A DNA stretch of 64,000 nucleotides from Blastococcus xanthinilyticus. GTDB lineage: Bacteria; Actinomycetota; Actinomycetes; Mycobacteriales; Geodermatophilaceae. How positions within the stretch are numbered: position 1 is the stretch's first letter; each line of letters begins with the position of its first letter. Of this stretch, positions 49,796-57,331 are shown piece by piece. The notes beneath the pieces were generated by a model. It had not been told where the DNA came from. It saw only the letters and a list, made by a program, of their open reading frames with translations, and did no database searches. The stretch covers positions 1 to 64,000 of the forward strand of contig NZ_VNHW01000008.1 of assembly GCF_008124835.1 (NCBI RefSeq), in the 5' to 3' direction. The position numbers and the translations under genes are program-made.

Positions 49796-50196
49796 ACGCA
49801 GCATCGGCCAGGGAGACCTTCGAGTACGCCGTGCTGCGGGTCGTCCCGCGCGTGGAGCGCGGTGAGTCGCTCAACGCGGGTGTGCTCGTCTACTGCCGGC
49901 AGCGCGACTACCTGGGCTCGCGGCTGCACCTCGACGCCGACCGGCTGCGGGCGCTGGACCCGACGGCCGACCCGGTGGCCATCGGCCGCGCCCTGCAGGC
50001 GGCCGCCGACGTCTGCTCGGCCCACCCGGGGGCCGGCGCCGCCGGGCGCGAGGCGCTGGGCTCGCGGTTCCGCTGGCTCACCGCCCCGCGCAGCACGGTG
50101 ATCCAGCCCGGCCCGGTGCACACCGGGCTTACCGCCGACCCGGATGCCGAGGCCGACCGGCTGCTGCGCCTGCTGGTCCTCCCCGTCGAGGGCTGA
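49792..50196 (+). CDS. DUF3037 family protein
   Basis: 134 residues: FEYAVLRVVPRVERGESLNAGVLVYCRQRDYLGSRLHLDADRLRALDP and a C-terminal FRWLTAPRSTVIQPGPVHTGLTADPDAEADRLLRLLV match DUF3037, a family of unknown function that recurs next to HipA-like kinases. ATG 49792 overlaps the kinase TGA, so production of both proteins is coupled. It could be a partner, substrate or antidote of the kinase. No catalytic motif is visible. Confidence 0.82.
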   Translation: MNAASARETFEYAVLRVVPRVERGESLNAGVLVYCRQRDYLGSRLHLDADRLRALDPTADPVAIGRALQAAADVCSAHPGAGAAGREALGSRFRWLTAPRSTVIQPGPVHTGLTADPDAEADRLLRLLVLPVEG

Positions 50197-50282
50197 CCCC
50201 GACCCAGCGGTCCGGTCGCGGTCGGCCGGTGAACGCGCGACCACCACGAGCGGTGAGAACGGTGGCCCGGCGGACCCCAGCC

Positions 50283-50304
50283 GTTCACCCGCTCGTCACG
50301 TCGT
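50283..50304 (+). promoter_or_regulatory. Possible PhoP box upstream of phoX
   Basis: GTTCACCCGCT (50283-50293) followed directly by CGTCACGTCGT (50294-50304) resembles the 11-bp direct repeats of the actinobacterial PHO box. It lies 60 bp before the phoX ATG. The second repeat is weak. Confidence 0.35.
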
Positions 50305-50363
50305 GGTGGCCGGAGCCGGTTTGGCTGCGCGGGCCCCACTTCGTCTCGATCCAGAGGGTTCTG

Positions 50364-52622
50364 ATGACCGACATCCTCGAGCCGCGCAAGCGCGCGCTGC
50401 TGCCCCTGTTCTCCGGCATCCGGCACGGCAGCCGCAGCCACACGACCTGCTTCTACAAGTGCGGCAACGCCTGCGACAGCGCCGTGCCCAACCCGACGGA
50501 CAACCCCACCTTCGCCGACGTCGTCCAGACCGCGTTCAGCCGGCGGAACCTGCTGAAGGTGGCCGGCGCCAGCGCCCTGGTCATCGCGGCCGGACCGGCC
50601 CTCCCGGCCCCGGCGCAGGCTGCTCCGCGCGGCCGCGGCGGGGACACCGGCGGCGCTCTGACGTTCGAGCCGGTCGAGCAGAACTTCCTGGACGCCCTCG
50701 TGATCCCGTCCGGGTACGCCTCGAGCGTGGTCATGCGCTGGGGCGACCCGGTGCTGCCGGGCGCGCCGCCGTTCCGCATCGACCGGCAGACGCCCGAGGC
50801 CCAGGCCCTGCAGTTCGGCTACAACTGCGACTTCATCGGGTGGCTGCCGCTGGACGACCGCAACGCGCTGCTCGTGGTCAACCACGAGTACACCGACGAG
50901 CAGCTGATGTTCGCCGGGGTCGCCGACGAGGAGGGTGCGGGCGACATCTCGAACGAGCAGAAGCGCATCGCGATGATGGCGCACGGCATCTCGGTCGTGA
51001 AGATCCGCCGGGACGGGCCGGCCGGCCAGTGGCGGGCGACCCGCGAGCGCGACCGCAACCGCCGCATCACGACGGACACCCCGTTCCGGCTGACCGGGCC
51101 GGCCGCCGGGTCCGAGTACCTGCGGACCAGCGCCGACCCCGAGGGCCGGACCGTCCGGGGCACCCTGAACAACTGCGCCGGCGGCGTGACCCCGTGGGGC
51201 ACGACGCTGCACGGCGAGGAGAACTTCAACCAGTACTTCGGCACGACGGCGCCGATCAGCGAGCAGACCCAGCTCGCGGCGCTGCGGCGGTACGGCGTGA
51301 GCCCGGAGGACGTCCCGACCCGCCAGTGGCACACCGTCGACCAGCGGTTCGACCTCAGCAAGGAGCCCAACGAGGTCAACCGCTTCGGCTGGGTGGTCGA
51401 GGTCGACCCCTACGACCCGACCTCGACACCCCGCAAGCACACTGCGATGGGGCGCTTCAAGCACGAGGGTGCCAACGTGCAGATCGCCGCGGACGGCCGG
51501 GTGGTGGCGTACTCCGGCGACGACGAGCGCTTCGACTACATCTACAAGTTCGTGTCGAAGAAGACGTTCCGGGCGGGCACCGACCGGGCGACGCGCGAGC
51601 ACAACATGACCCTGCTGGACGAGGGCGACCTCTACGTCGCGCAGTTCACCGGCGACTCGCCGGCCGCCGAGATCGACGGCAGCGGGACGCTCCCCAGCGA
51701 CGGGGAGTTCGACGGCGTCGGGCACTGGATCCCGCTGGTCGAGGACGGCCGGTCGATGATCCCGGGCAAGGACGTGGCCTGGGTCCTGGTGTTCACCCGC
51801 CTGGCCGCCGACCTGCTGGGCAAGCAGGTCGACGAGAACGGCGACCTCCCCGACCCGGCCAACCCGGTCGTGATCGACCCGTCGAAGGTGCCGACCAAGA
51901 TGGACCGGCCGGAGGACATCCAGGTCAACCCGGTGAACGGCCGGGTCTACGCCGCGCTGACCAACAACTCCAGGCGTACCGGTGCGGACGGCCGCCCGGG
52001 GGCGGACGAGGCGAACCCGCTCACCCGTTCCTACGCGTTCGAGCCCGCGGACGACGAGGCCGGCACGCCGGCGTCCTTCGAGCTGCAGCCCGGCAACCGC
52101 AACGGGCACGTCATCGAGTGGGAGGAGCTGGGTTCGGCCACCGGCGACACCTTCAACTGGCGGATCTTCCTCATCGCCGGCGACCCGGACTTCCCCGGCA
52201 CGTACTTCGCCGGGTACGACAAGTCGCAGGTCAGCGCCATCTCGTGCCCGGACAACCTGGAGTTCGACCCGGCCGGCAACCTGTGGATCTCCACGGACGG
52301 GAACGTGCTCTCCACGCGCAACCAGGAGGCCGGCACCATCGGCGGCACGAACGACGGGCTGTTCGCGGTGCCCACCGCGGGCCCGGAGCGCGGCCACCTC
52401 AAGGCGTTCCTGACCGTTCCCATCGGTGCTGAGTGCAGCGGGCCGATGATCCCGCCGGACGGCCGGTCGGTGTTCGTCTCCGTGCAGCACCCCGGCGAGA
52501 CCACCGGGTCCACGGTGGAGAACCCGTCGAGCCGGTGGCCCGACATGCAGGCGTACCGGCCGTTCCCGCGGCCGAGCGTCGCGGTGGTCTACCGCCCCGA
52601 CGGCGGTCGCGTCGGCAGCTGA
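50364..52622 (+). CDS. phoX: PhoX family alkaline phosphatase (DUF839), Tat-exported
   Basis: 752 residues. The N-terminus has SRRNLLKVAGASALVIAAGPALPAPAQAA, a Tat signal within a ~75-residue leader. The PhoX/DUF839 beta-propeller follows, with hallmark segments DDRNALLVVNHEYTDEQLMF, NNCAGGVTPWGTTLHGEENFNQYFG, RFGWVVEVDPYDPTSTPRKHTAMGRFKHEGA, DERFDYIYKFVSK and GGTNDGLFAVPTAGPERGHLKAFLTVPIGAECSGPMIPPDG. These supply the Ca/Fe ligands. It releases phosphate from esters outside the cell under phosphate starvation. ATG 50364 follows GAGGG. A terminator hairpin follows the stop. Confidence 0.93.
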   Translation: MTDILEPRKRALLPLFSGIRHGSRSHTTCFYKCGNACDSAVPNPTDNPTFADVVQTAFSRRNLLKVAGASALVIAAGPALPAPAQAAPRGRGGDTGGALTFEPVEQNFLDALVIPSGYASSVVMRWGDPVLPGAPPFRIDRQTPEAQALQFGYNCDFIGWLPLDDRNALLVVNHEYTDEQLMFAGVADEEGAGDISNEQKRIAMMAHGISVVKIRRDGPAGQWRATRERDRNRRITTDTPFRLTGPAAGSEYLRTSADPEGRTVRGTLNNCAGGVTPWGTTLHGEENFNQYFGTTAPISEQTQLAALRRYGVSPEDVPTRQWHTVDQRFDLSKEPNEVNRFGWVVEVDPYDPTSTPRKHTAMGRFKHEGANVQIAADGRVVAYSGDDERFDYIYKFVSKKTFRAGTDRATREHNMTLLDEGDLYVAQFTGDSPAAEIDGSGTLPSDGEFDGVGHWIPLVEDGRSMIPGKDVAWVLVFTRLAADLLGKQVDENGDLPDPANPVVIDPSKVPTKMDRPEDIQVNPVNGRVYAALTNNSRRTGADGRPGADEANPLTRSYAFEPADDEAGTPASFELQPGNRNGHVIEWEELGSATGDTFNWRIFLIAGDPDFPGTYFAGYDKSQVSAISCPDNLEFDPAGNLWISTDGNVLSTRNQEAGTIGGTNDGLFAVPTAGPERGHLKAFLTVPIGAECSGPMIPPDGRSVFVSVQHPGETTGSTVENPSSRWPDMQAYRPFPRPSVAVVYRPDGGRVGS

Positions 52623-52640
52623 CCGGCCACGTCCCCGGGT

Positions 52641-52672
52641 GAGCCCCCGCGCCGTTCACGGCGTGGGGGCTC
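52641..52672 (+). terminator. Terminator after phoX
   Basis: A 14-bp stem with one G-T pair (GAGCCCCCGCGCCG at 52641-52654 with CGGCGTGGGGGCTC at 52659-52672) closes a TTCA tetraloop, 18 bases after the phoX stop. Confidence 0.85.
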
Positions 52673-52719
52673 GCTCGTGCCCGGCAGATGTGTCGGCAGC
52701 GTCGGGTAGACCGGTCGCC

Positions 52720-53103
52720 ATGAAGATCTACGCCGTCGCCGTGAGCGCCACCGACCTGCCCCGTGCCCGGTCCTTCTACGAGCTGCTCGGCTTCCGCTTC
52801 CCCGCTACGGCGCCGGACGACCCGCACCTTGAGGCGGCGGACGACTCCGGCGTCCGGCTGATGATCGATGCCGCCGAGACGATCACCGAGCTCTACGGCG
52901 AGCCGCCGCGGCCGGGAACCACGGCCGGTTTCGCCATGGTGGTGGCGTCCCCGGGCGCCGTCGACGAGACGGTGGGCCGGGTGCGGGCAGCCGGGCACGC
53001 CGTCGTGAAGGAGCCGTACGACGCCCCGTGGGGGCAGCGGTACGCGACGGTGGCCGACCCGGACGGCTACCGGGTCGACGTGTTCTGCCCGTTGCCCGGC
53101 TGA
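52720..53103 (+). CDS. VOC family protein (glyoxalase/bleomycin-resistance fold)
   Basis: 127 residues with two beta-alpha-beta-beta-beta modules: KIYAVAVSATDLPRARSFYELLGFRFP and, after VRLMIDAAETI, TAGFAMVVASPGAVDETVGRVRAAGHAVVKEPYDAPWGQRYATVADPDGYRVDVF. The final DPDGYRVDVF is the VOC signature, but the N-terminal His typical of metal-binding members is Ala/Val (YAVAVSA), so it may be non-catalytic or bind a ligand. ATG 52720 is chosen; it stands alone between phoX and the convergent pterin dehydratase. Confidence 0.85.
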   Translation: MKIYAVAVSATDLPRARSFYELLGFRFPATAPDDPHLEAADDSGVRLMIDAAETITELYGEPPRPGTTAGFAMVVASPGAVDETVGRVRAAGHAVVKEPYDAPWGQRYATVADPDGYRVDVFCPLPG

Positions 53104-53121
53104 CCGTCCCGCGGCAGGTGG

Positions 53122-53415
53122 TCAGCCCGGCAGCAGCGCGTCGATCCGGCGGGCGAGCTCGAGGTCCAGCTCGCTGACCCCGCCGGCGGAGTGGCTGACC
53201 AGCGTCAGGTGCAGCTTCCGGTACCGCAGGTCGACGTCCGGGTGGTGGTCCATCTCCTCCGCGACGTCGGCGATCGCCACGATCGCGGCGACGGCGTCCC
53301 GGAAGGTGGGCAGCTCGACGGTGCGGCGGATGCCGTCCCCGTTCCCCGCCCACAGCGGTAGGCCGTGCAGGGCGGCGGCGAGCTCGTCGGGGGAGAGGCG
53401 GGGTGGACGGGGCAT
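53122..53415 (-). CDS. 4a-hydroxytetrahydrobiopterin dehydratase (pterin carbinolamine dehydratase)
   Basis: 97 residues: TFRDAVAAIVAIADVAEEMDHHPDVDLRYRKLHLTLVSHSAGGVSELDLELARRID. The DHHP motif holds the catalytic His pair; the third His is in VSHSAGG. The usual Trp after HHPEW is replaced by VD, as in several actinobacterial members. It recycles the pterin cofactor or acts in molybdopterin/folate metabolism. ATG 53415 gives a normal family length. It lies downstream of cysH on the same strand with a 24-bp gap and may be cotranscribed. Confidence 0.88.
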   Translation of the reverse strand: MPRPPRLSPDELAAALHGLPLWAGNGDGIRRTVELPTFRDAVAAIVAIADVAEEMDHHPDVDLRYRKLHLTLVSHSAGGVSELDLELARRIDALLPG

Positions 53416-53439
53416 CCGCCCATCGTCCCGCCGGTCACC

Positions 53440-54150
53440 TCAGGTGTGCAGGCCGCACTCGATCTTGTTCTTGCCGGCCCAGCGGCCGGCCCGCGGGTCC
53501 TCGCCCGGCGCGACCGGCCGGGTGCACGGCGCGCAGCCGATCGAGCCGTAGCCGATCTCGAACAACGGGTTCACCGGGATCTGGTGCTCGGTGGTGTAGG
53601 CGTCGACGACGTCCTGGGTCCAGGCTGCCATCGGGTTGACCTTCACCATGCCGCGCTTGGCGTCCCAGTCGACCAGCCGGGTGCCGGCCCGCGTCGGCGA
53701 CTCGTCGCGCCGCACGCCCGAGCCCCACGCGGTGAACCCGGCCAGCGCCTGCGCCAGCGGCTTCACCTTGCGCAGCTCGCAGCACAGGTCCGGGTCCCGG
53801 TCGTGCAGCGCCGGCCCGAAGGCGGCGTCCTGCTCGGCCACGGTCTGCGGCGGGGTGACGTTGTGCAGCGTGATGGGCAGCACGCTGCTGATCCAGTCGC
53901 GGGTCCCGATCGTCTCGGCGAAGTGGTAGCCGGTGTCGAGGAAGACCACGTTGACCCCGGGGATCACGCGGGAGGCCAGGTGCGACAGCAGCCCGTCGGC
54001 CATGGACGACGTGATCGCGAACTGGTCGCCGAAGGTCTCCCCGGCCCAGCGCAGCACGGCGAGCGCCTGCTCCACCGGGTCGGCGATGCCCTCGAACCGG
54101 GCGTCGGCGTCGGCGGCGAGCTCCGGCGTCGCTGCGATGGCGGTCGTCAT
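53440..54150 (-). CDS. cysH: Phosphoadenylyl/adenylyl-sulfate reductase
   Basis: 236 residues. PP-loop-like core FAITSSMADGLLSHLASRVIPGVNVVFLDTGYHFAET, then DPDLCCELRKVKPL (CC pair) and GYGSIGCAPCTRPV (CxxC), and the C-terminal catalytic Cys in NKIECGLHT. The CC/CxxC set marks a [4Fe-4S] enzyme of the APS reductase type, as in most actinobacteria. It reduces APS to sulfite. ATG 54150 overlaps the zinc-ribbon gene stop by four bases. It follows the sulfite reductase gene in the operon. Confidence 0.94.
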   Translation of the reverse strand: MTTAIAATPELAADADARFEGIADPVEQALAVLRWAGETFGDQFAITSSMADGLLSHLASRVIPGVNVVFLDTGYHFAETIGTRDWISSVLPITLHNVTPPQTVAEQDAAFGPALHDRDPDLCCELRKVKPLAQALAGFTAWGSGVRRDESPTRAGTRLVDWDAKRGMVKVNPMAAWTQDVVDAYTTEHQIPVNPLFEIGYGSIGCAPCTRPVAPGEDPRAGRWAGKNKIECGLHT

Positions 54151-54326
54151 CCCTGCTGAACCCCCGTTGCGATCAGGCGGACCGAGAACGCCCGCAGGCA
54201 GGCGCCGCAGCGCCACCCACCGGCCGACTCCCCCTCGTAGGGGGTCAGCTCCTCGTCCCCGCAGTACGGGCAGTGGAACACCGGCAGCTGCCGGCTCCTT
54301 CCGCCCTCCGGCGGCTGCTCGGTCAC
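54147..54326 (-). CDS. Small zinc-ribbon protein within the sulfite-reductase operon
   Basis: 59 residues, GTG 54326. It has two CxxC knuckles (FHCPYCGDEEL and WRCGACLRAF) separated by 15 residues, a rubredoxin-like zinc ribbon. It overlaps sulfite reductase upstream (GTGA) and cysH downstream (ATGA), so it is firmly part of the operon. Similar tiny ribbon genes sit between these two genes in other actinobacteria, as far as I recall. Role unknown; an electron carrier, assembly factor or regulator is conceivable. Confidence 0.8.
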   Translation of the reverse strand: MTEQPPEGGRSRQLPVFHCPYCGDEELTPYEGESAGGWRCGACLRAFSVRLIATGVQQG

Positions 54327-55996
54327 AGCAGCCACTCCTCGTCCGCCCGGGAGACGTAGTGCGCGAAGGACTCGCCGTCGGTCCGGCGCTCGAGGAAGCC
54401 GCGCAGCACCCGCTCGCAGTAGTCGGCGGTCTCGGCCTTGGTCACCTTGTGGCCGCGGAACTTGCGGCCGAAGGTCGCCTCCACCCCGAGGTGCCCGCCC
54501 AGGTGCACCTGGAAGCCCTCGACCATCTCGCCGGTGTCGTCGCGGACCATCGAGCCCTTGAACCCGATGTCGGCGGTCTGGAAGCGGGCGCAGCTGTTCG
54601 GGCAGCCGTTGACGTTGATGCCGATCGGCACGTCGAAGTCCGGCAGCCGCTTCTCCAGCTCGGCGTAGAGGTCCTGCGCGTGCTGCTTGGTCTCGACGAT
54701 CGCCAGCTTGCAGAACTCCAGCCCGGTGCAGGCCATGGTCCCGCGGCGGAAGGCGCTGGGCCGCACCTGCAGGTCGTGCTCGGCGAGCGCGTCGACCAGC
54801 GCCTCGACCCGCTCGTCCGGGACGTCGAGGATGACCAGCTTCTGCTGCGTCGTCGTCCGGATGCGGCCCTGGCCGTACTCGTCGGCCAGGTTCGCGATCG
54901 TGGTCAGCAGCGAGCCGCTGATCCGGCCGGTGCGCAGCGCGAAGCCGACGGCGTTGAGCCCGTCCTTCTGCCGGCTGACGCCGACGTGGTCGCGCTGGTC
55001 GTGCTTCGCGGGCGGCGGCGGGGGCCCGTCGGGCAGCGCCTCGCCGAGGTACTCGTCCTGCAGCACCTGGCGGAACTTCTCCGGGCCCCAGTCGGCCATC
55101 AGGAACTTGATCCGGGCGCGGTTGCGCTGCCGGCGGTAGCCGTAGTCGCGGAAGACGCTCGTGCAGGCGGCCCAGACGTCGGTGACCTGGTCGGGCCGCA
55201 CGAAGACGCCGATCCGCTGGGCGAACATGGGGTTGGTGGACAGGCCGCCGCCGACCCACAGGTCGTAGCCGGCCTCGCCCGCCTCGTTGCGCACCCCGAC
55301 GAAGGAGACGTCGTCGATCTCGGGCTCGGTGCAGTGGTCGACGCAGCCGGACATCGACGTCTTCCACTTGCGCGGCAGGTTGCTGAACTCCGGGCTGCCC
55401 ACGTATTTCTCGACCGTCGCGGCGATGACGTCGGTGGCGTCGAGGACCTCGTCCTCGAGGATCCCGGCGAGCGGGCAGCCGAGCATGACGCGCGGCACGT
55501 CGCCGCAGGCCTCCATCGTGGAGAGGCCCACGGACTCCAGCCGCCGCCAGATCTCCGGCACGTCCTCGATGCGGATCCAGTGGTACTGCACGTTCTGCCG
55601 GTCGGTCACGTCGGCGACGTCCCGGCCGAACTCGGTGCTGATGCCGCCGAGGATCCGCAGCGCGTCGCTGGTCAGCTGCCCGCCGTCGATGCGGGCCCGC
55701 ATCATGAAGTAGCTGTCCTCGAGCTCCTCGGGCTCCAGCACGGCGGTCTTGCCGCCGGGGATGCCCTGGGCGCGCTGGGTGTACAGACCCATCCAGCGCA
55801 TCCGGCCCCGCAGGTCACCGGGGTCGATGCCCTCGAAGCCGGTCTTCGAGTAGATGTCGAGGATCCGCTGACGCACCTCGAGGCCGTCGGAGTCCTTCTT
55901 CATCCGCTCGTTGGGGTTGAGCGGCTCGCGGTAGCCCAGCGCCCACTGACCCTGACCGCGTTGCGGCCGGTTGCTGGTACGGGTGGGGGTGCTCAC
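54323..55996 (-). CDS. sir: Ferredoxin-dependent sulfite (or nitrite) reductase
   Basis: 557 residues with the two nitrite/sulfite reductase half-domains. The sirohaem/[4Fe-4S] cysteines are CTGLEFCKL (C-x5-C) and NGCPNSCARFQ (C-x3-C). Anion-binding residues lie around MRARIDGGQLTS and RLPCGDVPRVMLGCPLAG-like segments. Near the N-terminus, GYREPLNPNERMKKD precedes GLEVRQRILDIYSKTGF. Its linkage to cysH and the leader peptide points to sulfite rather than nitrite as substrate. GTG 55996 begins MSTPTRTSN. AGGAAGAAG lies upstream. It leads the operon after the leader peptide. Confidence 0.93.
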   Translation of the reverse strand: MSTPTRTSNRPQRGQGQWALGYREPLNPNERMKKDSDGLEVRQRILDIYSKTGFEGIDPGDLRGRMRWMGLYTQRAQGIPGGKTAVLEPEELEDSYFMMRARIDGGQLTSDALRILGGISTEFGRDVADVTDRQNVQYHWIRIEDVPEIWRRLESVGLSTMEACGDVPRVMLGCPLAGILEDEVLDATDVIAATVEKYVGSPEFSNLPRKWKTSMSGCVDHCTEPEIDDVSFVGVRNEAGEAGYDLWVGGGLSTNPMFAQRIGVFVRPDQVTDVWAACTSVFRDYGYRRQRNRARIKFLMADWGPEKFRQVLQDEYLGEALPDGPPPPPAKHDQRDHVGVSRQKDGLNAVGFALRTGRISGSLLTTIANLADEYGQGRIRTTTQQKLVILDVPDERVEALVDALAEHDLQVRPSAFRRGTMACTGLEFCKLAIVETKQHAQDLYAELEKRLPDFDVPIGINVNGCPNSCARFQTADIGFKGSMVRDDTGEMVEGFQVHLGGHLGVEATFGRKFRGHKVTKAETADYCERVLRGFLERRTDGESFAHYVSRADEEWLL

Positions 55997-56067
55997 GTGG
56001 CGTACTTCTTCCTGCGCTTCCCGACCGGCCGGCAGCGGGCCGGGCGGAGGCGCTGCTGGATCGGGAC

Positions 56068-56083
56068 GCAGCGGGAGCTGCGC
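56068..56083 (-). promoter_or_regulatory. Small hairpin between leader peptide and sulfite reductase
   Basis: CGCAGC (56083-56078) and GCTGCG (56073-56068) pair around TCCC on the minus strand, 12 bases after the leader peptide stop. It could be part of an attenuator responding to ribosomes on the leader. Confidence 0.35.
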
Positions 56084-56095
56084 GGGGGACCTGGG

Positions 56096-56182
56096 TCAGC
56101 GCGCGGCGCGACAGGCGGCGCTGGAGACGAGCGCCAGATCGATGTGCAGACGCGCGACGAGCAGGCTGCCGCGGTCGGTCAT
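56096..56182 (-). CDS. Sulfur-operon leader peptide
   Basis: A 28-residue ORF from ATG 56182, ending LVSSAACRAAR. Its pattern (H-I/V-D-L-x3-S-S-A-x-C-R) matches the short actinobacterial leader peptides found upstream of sulfur-assimilation genes. It lies 99 bp upstream of sulfite reductase on the same strand, with a small hairpin between. In such leaders the near-terminal Cys codon (here TGC, codon 24) is thought to stall ribosomes when cysteinyl-tRNA is low. No separate gene fits this interval. Confidence 0.75.
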   Translation of the reverse strand: MTDRGSLLVARLHIDLALVSSAACRAAR

Positions 56183-56223
56183 GGCGCCGATCCTCCCACA
56201 TCCCGCGCGGGTGGCGCCGTGGG

Positions 56224-56772
56224 TCAGCCGGCGGGGGGAGCCGCGCCGTCCATCGCCGAGCGGATGCGGGCGACCGACTCCGCCAGCGGGGTCACCGAGG
56301 TGTCGATGACCAGCTCGGCGCGGGCGGGCGGCTCGTAGGGGTCGCTGAGCCCGGTGAACACCGGGATCTCCCCGGCGCGGGCCTTCGCGTACAGGCCCTT
56401 CACGTCCCGGTCCTCGCACACCTCGAGCGGCGTGGACAGGTGCACCAGGACGAACCGGCCGTGCTCCTCCACCAGCGCCCGGGCCTCCTCGCGGGCCGCC
56501 TCGTAGGGCGCGATCGCGGCGACGACGACGGTGCCGCCGTGCTTGACCACCTCGCCGGCCACCCAGCCGATCCGCCGGATGTTCAGGTCGCGGTGCTCCT
56601 TGGAGAAGCTCAGCTCGCTGGACAGGTGGGCGCGCACCACGTCGCCGTCCAGCACCGTCACCGGCCGCCCCTCCGCGGCGAGCTCCGCGACCAGGGCGTC
56701 GGTGATCGTGGACTTGCCCGCGCCGGAGAGGCCGGTCAGGAAGACGGTGACGCCGGGTCGCTTCTCGGACAT
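56224..56772 (-). CDS. cysC: Adenylyl-sulfate kinase
   Basis: 182 residues. P-loop FLTGLSGAGKST, then LDGDVVRAHLSSELSFSKEHRDLNIRRIGWVAGEVVKHGGTVVVAAIAPYEAAREEAR and FVLVHLSTPLEVCEDRDVKGLYAKARAGEIPVFTGLSDPYEPP, the standard APS kinase lid and substrate regions. It phosphorylates APS to PAPS. ATG 56772. It is upstream of the leader peptide on the same strand, 41 bp away, so it may be a separate unit or share a transcript. APS kinase beside an APS-type reductase suggests that PAPS is also needed. Confidence 0.93.
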   Translation of the reverse strand: MSEKRPGVTVFLTGLSGAGKSTITDALVAELAAEGRPVTVLDGDVVRAHLSSELSFSKEHRDLNIRRIGWVAGEVVKHGGTVVVAAIAPYEAAREEARALVEEHGRFVLVHLSTPLEVCEDRDVKGLYAKARAGEIPVFTGLSDPYEPPARAELVIDTSVTPLAESVARIRSAMDGAAPPAG

Positions 56773-56821
56773 GGCGGTCAGTGTCGCCGTCGCGCCCGGG
56801 CGGTCCGCCGGCCGGGGTGGG

Positions 56822-57304
56822 TCAGCCCTCGACCGGCTCGCTGAACGACCGCCACGCGGTGTCGATGGCCACCAGCTCGGCGGCGTGCGCCGGCAGCTGC
56901 CCGGAGACGACGTCGGCGACGGTGACCCCCTCCAGCACGCGGCGGTAGGCCTCGCGGGCGGCCACCCACACGCTGGCCAGCTCGGCCGCCGCGCCCGGGT
57001 AGACGACGTCCTCCGGGCGCTGGCCGTGCACCTCGGCGAGGAAGCCCTGCTCGGCCCGCATGACCCGGGCGATGGAGATCTCCGAGGCGGGGAGGGCCAG
57101 CCGGTAGCCGCCGTCGCGGCCGCGCTGGCTGGTGACCAGCCGGGCGTGCTGGAGATCGGCGAGGATCGCCTGCAGGAACCGGTTCGGGATGTCCTGGGCG
57201 GTCGCGATGCGCTCGGCGGTGAGCGAACCCGGGGCCGCTGCGGCGAGCTCCACCACGGCGCGGACGGCGTAGTCGACCCGGGCGTTGATGCGCACGCAGG
57301 ACAT
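56822..57304 (-). CDS. Rrf2 family transcriptional regulator
   Basis: 160 residues. The Rrf2 winged helix is RINARVDYAVRAVVELAAAAPGSLTAERIATAQDIPNRFLQAILADLQHARLVTSQRGRDGGYRLA. The three spaced cysteines of iron-sulfur members (IscR, NsrR) are absent, so it is not an Fe-S sensor of that kind and may act like CymR. Its place beside cysC and the sulfite reductase operon suggests control of sulfur assimilation. ATG 57304 is given; GTG 57295 fits the family start (MRINARVDYAVRA) better but no RBS decides it. Confidence 0.88.
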   Translation of the reverse strand: MSCVRINARVDYAVRAVVELAAAAPGSLTAERIATAQDIPNRFLQAILADLQHARLVTSQRGRDGGYRLALPASEISIARVMRAEQGFLAEVHGQRPEDVVYPGAAAELASVWVAAREAYRRVLEGVTVADVVSGQLPAHAAELVAIDTAWRSFSEPVEG

Positions 57305-57331
57305 AGTGCCGCCATCTGGGAGAGTGCCCCG

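Noticed and set aside
54147-55367. A 406-codon open frame antiparallel to no gene but overlapping sulfite reductase.
   Set aside because: Only its last 60 codons (the zinc-ribbon protein) are plausible; the rest is an Arg/Ala-rich shadow of sulfite reductase.
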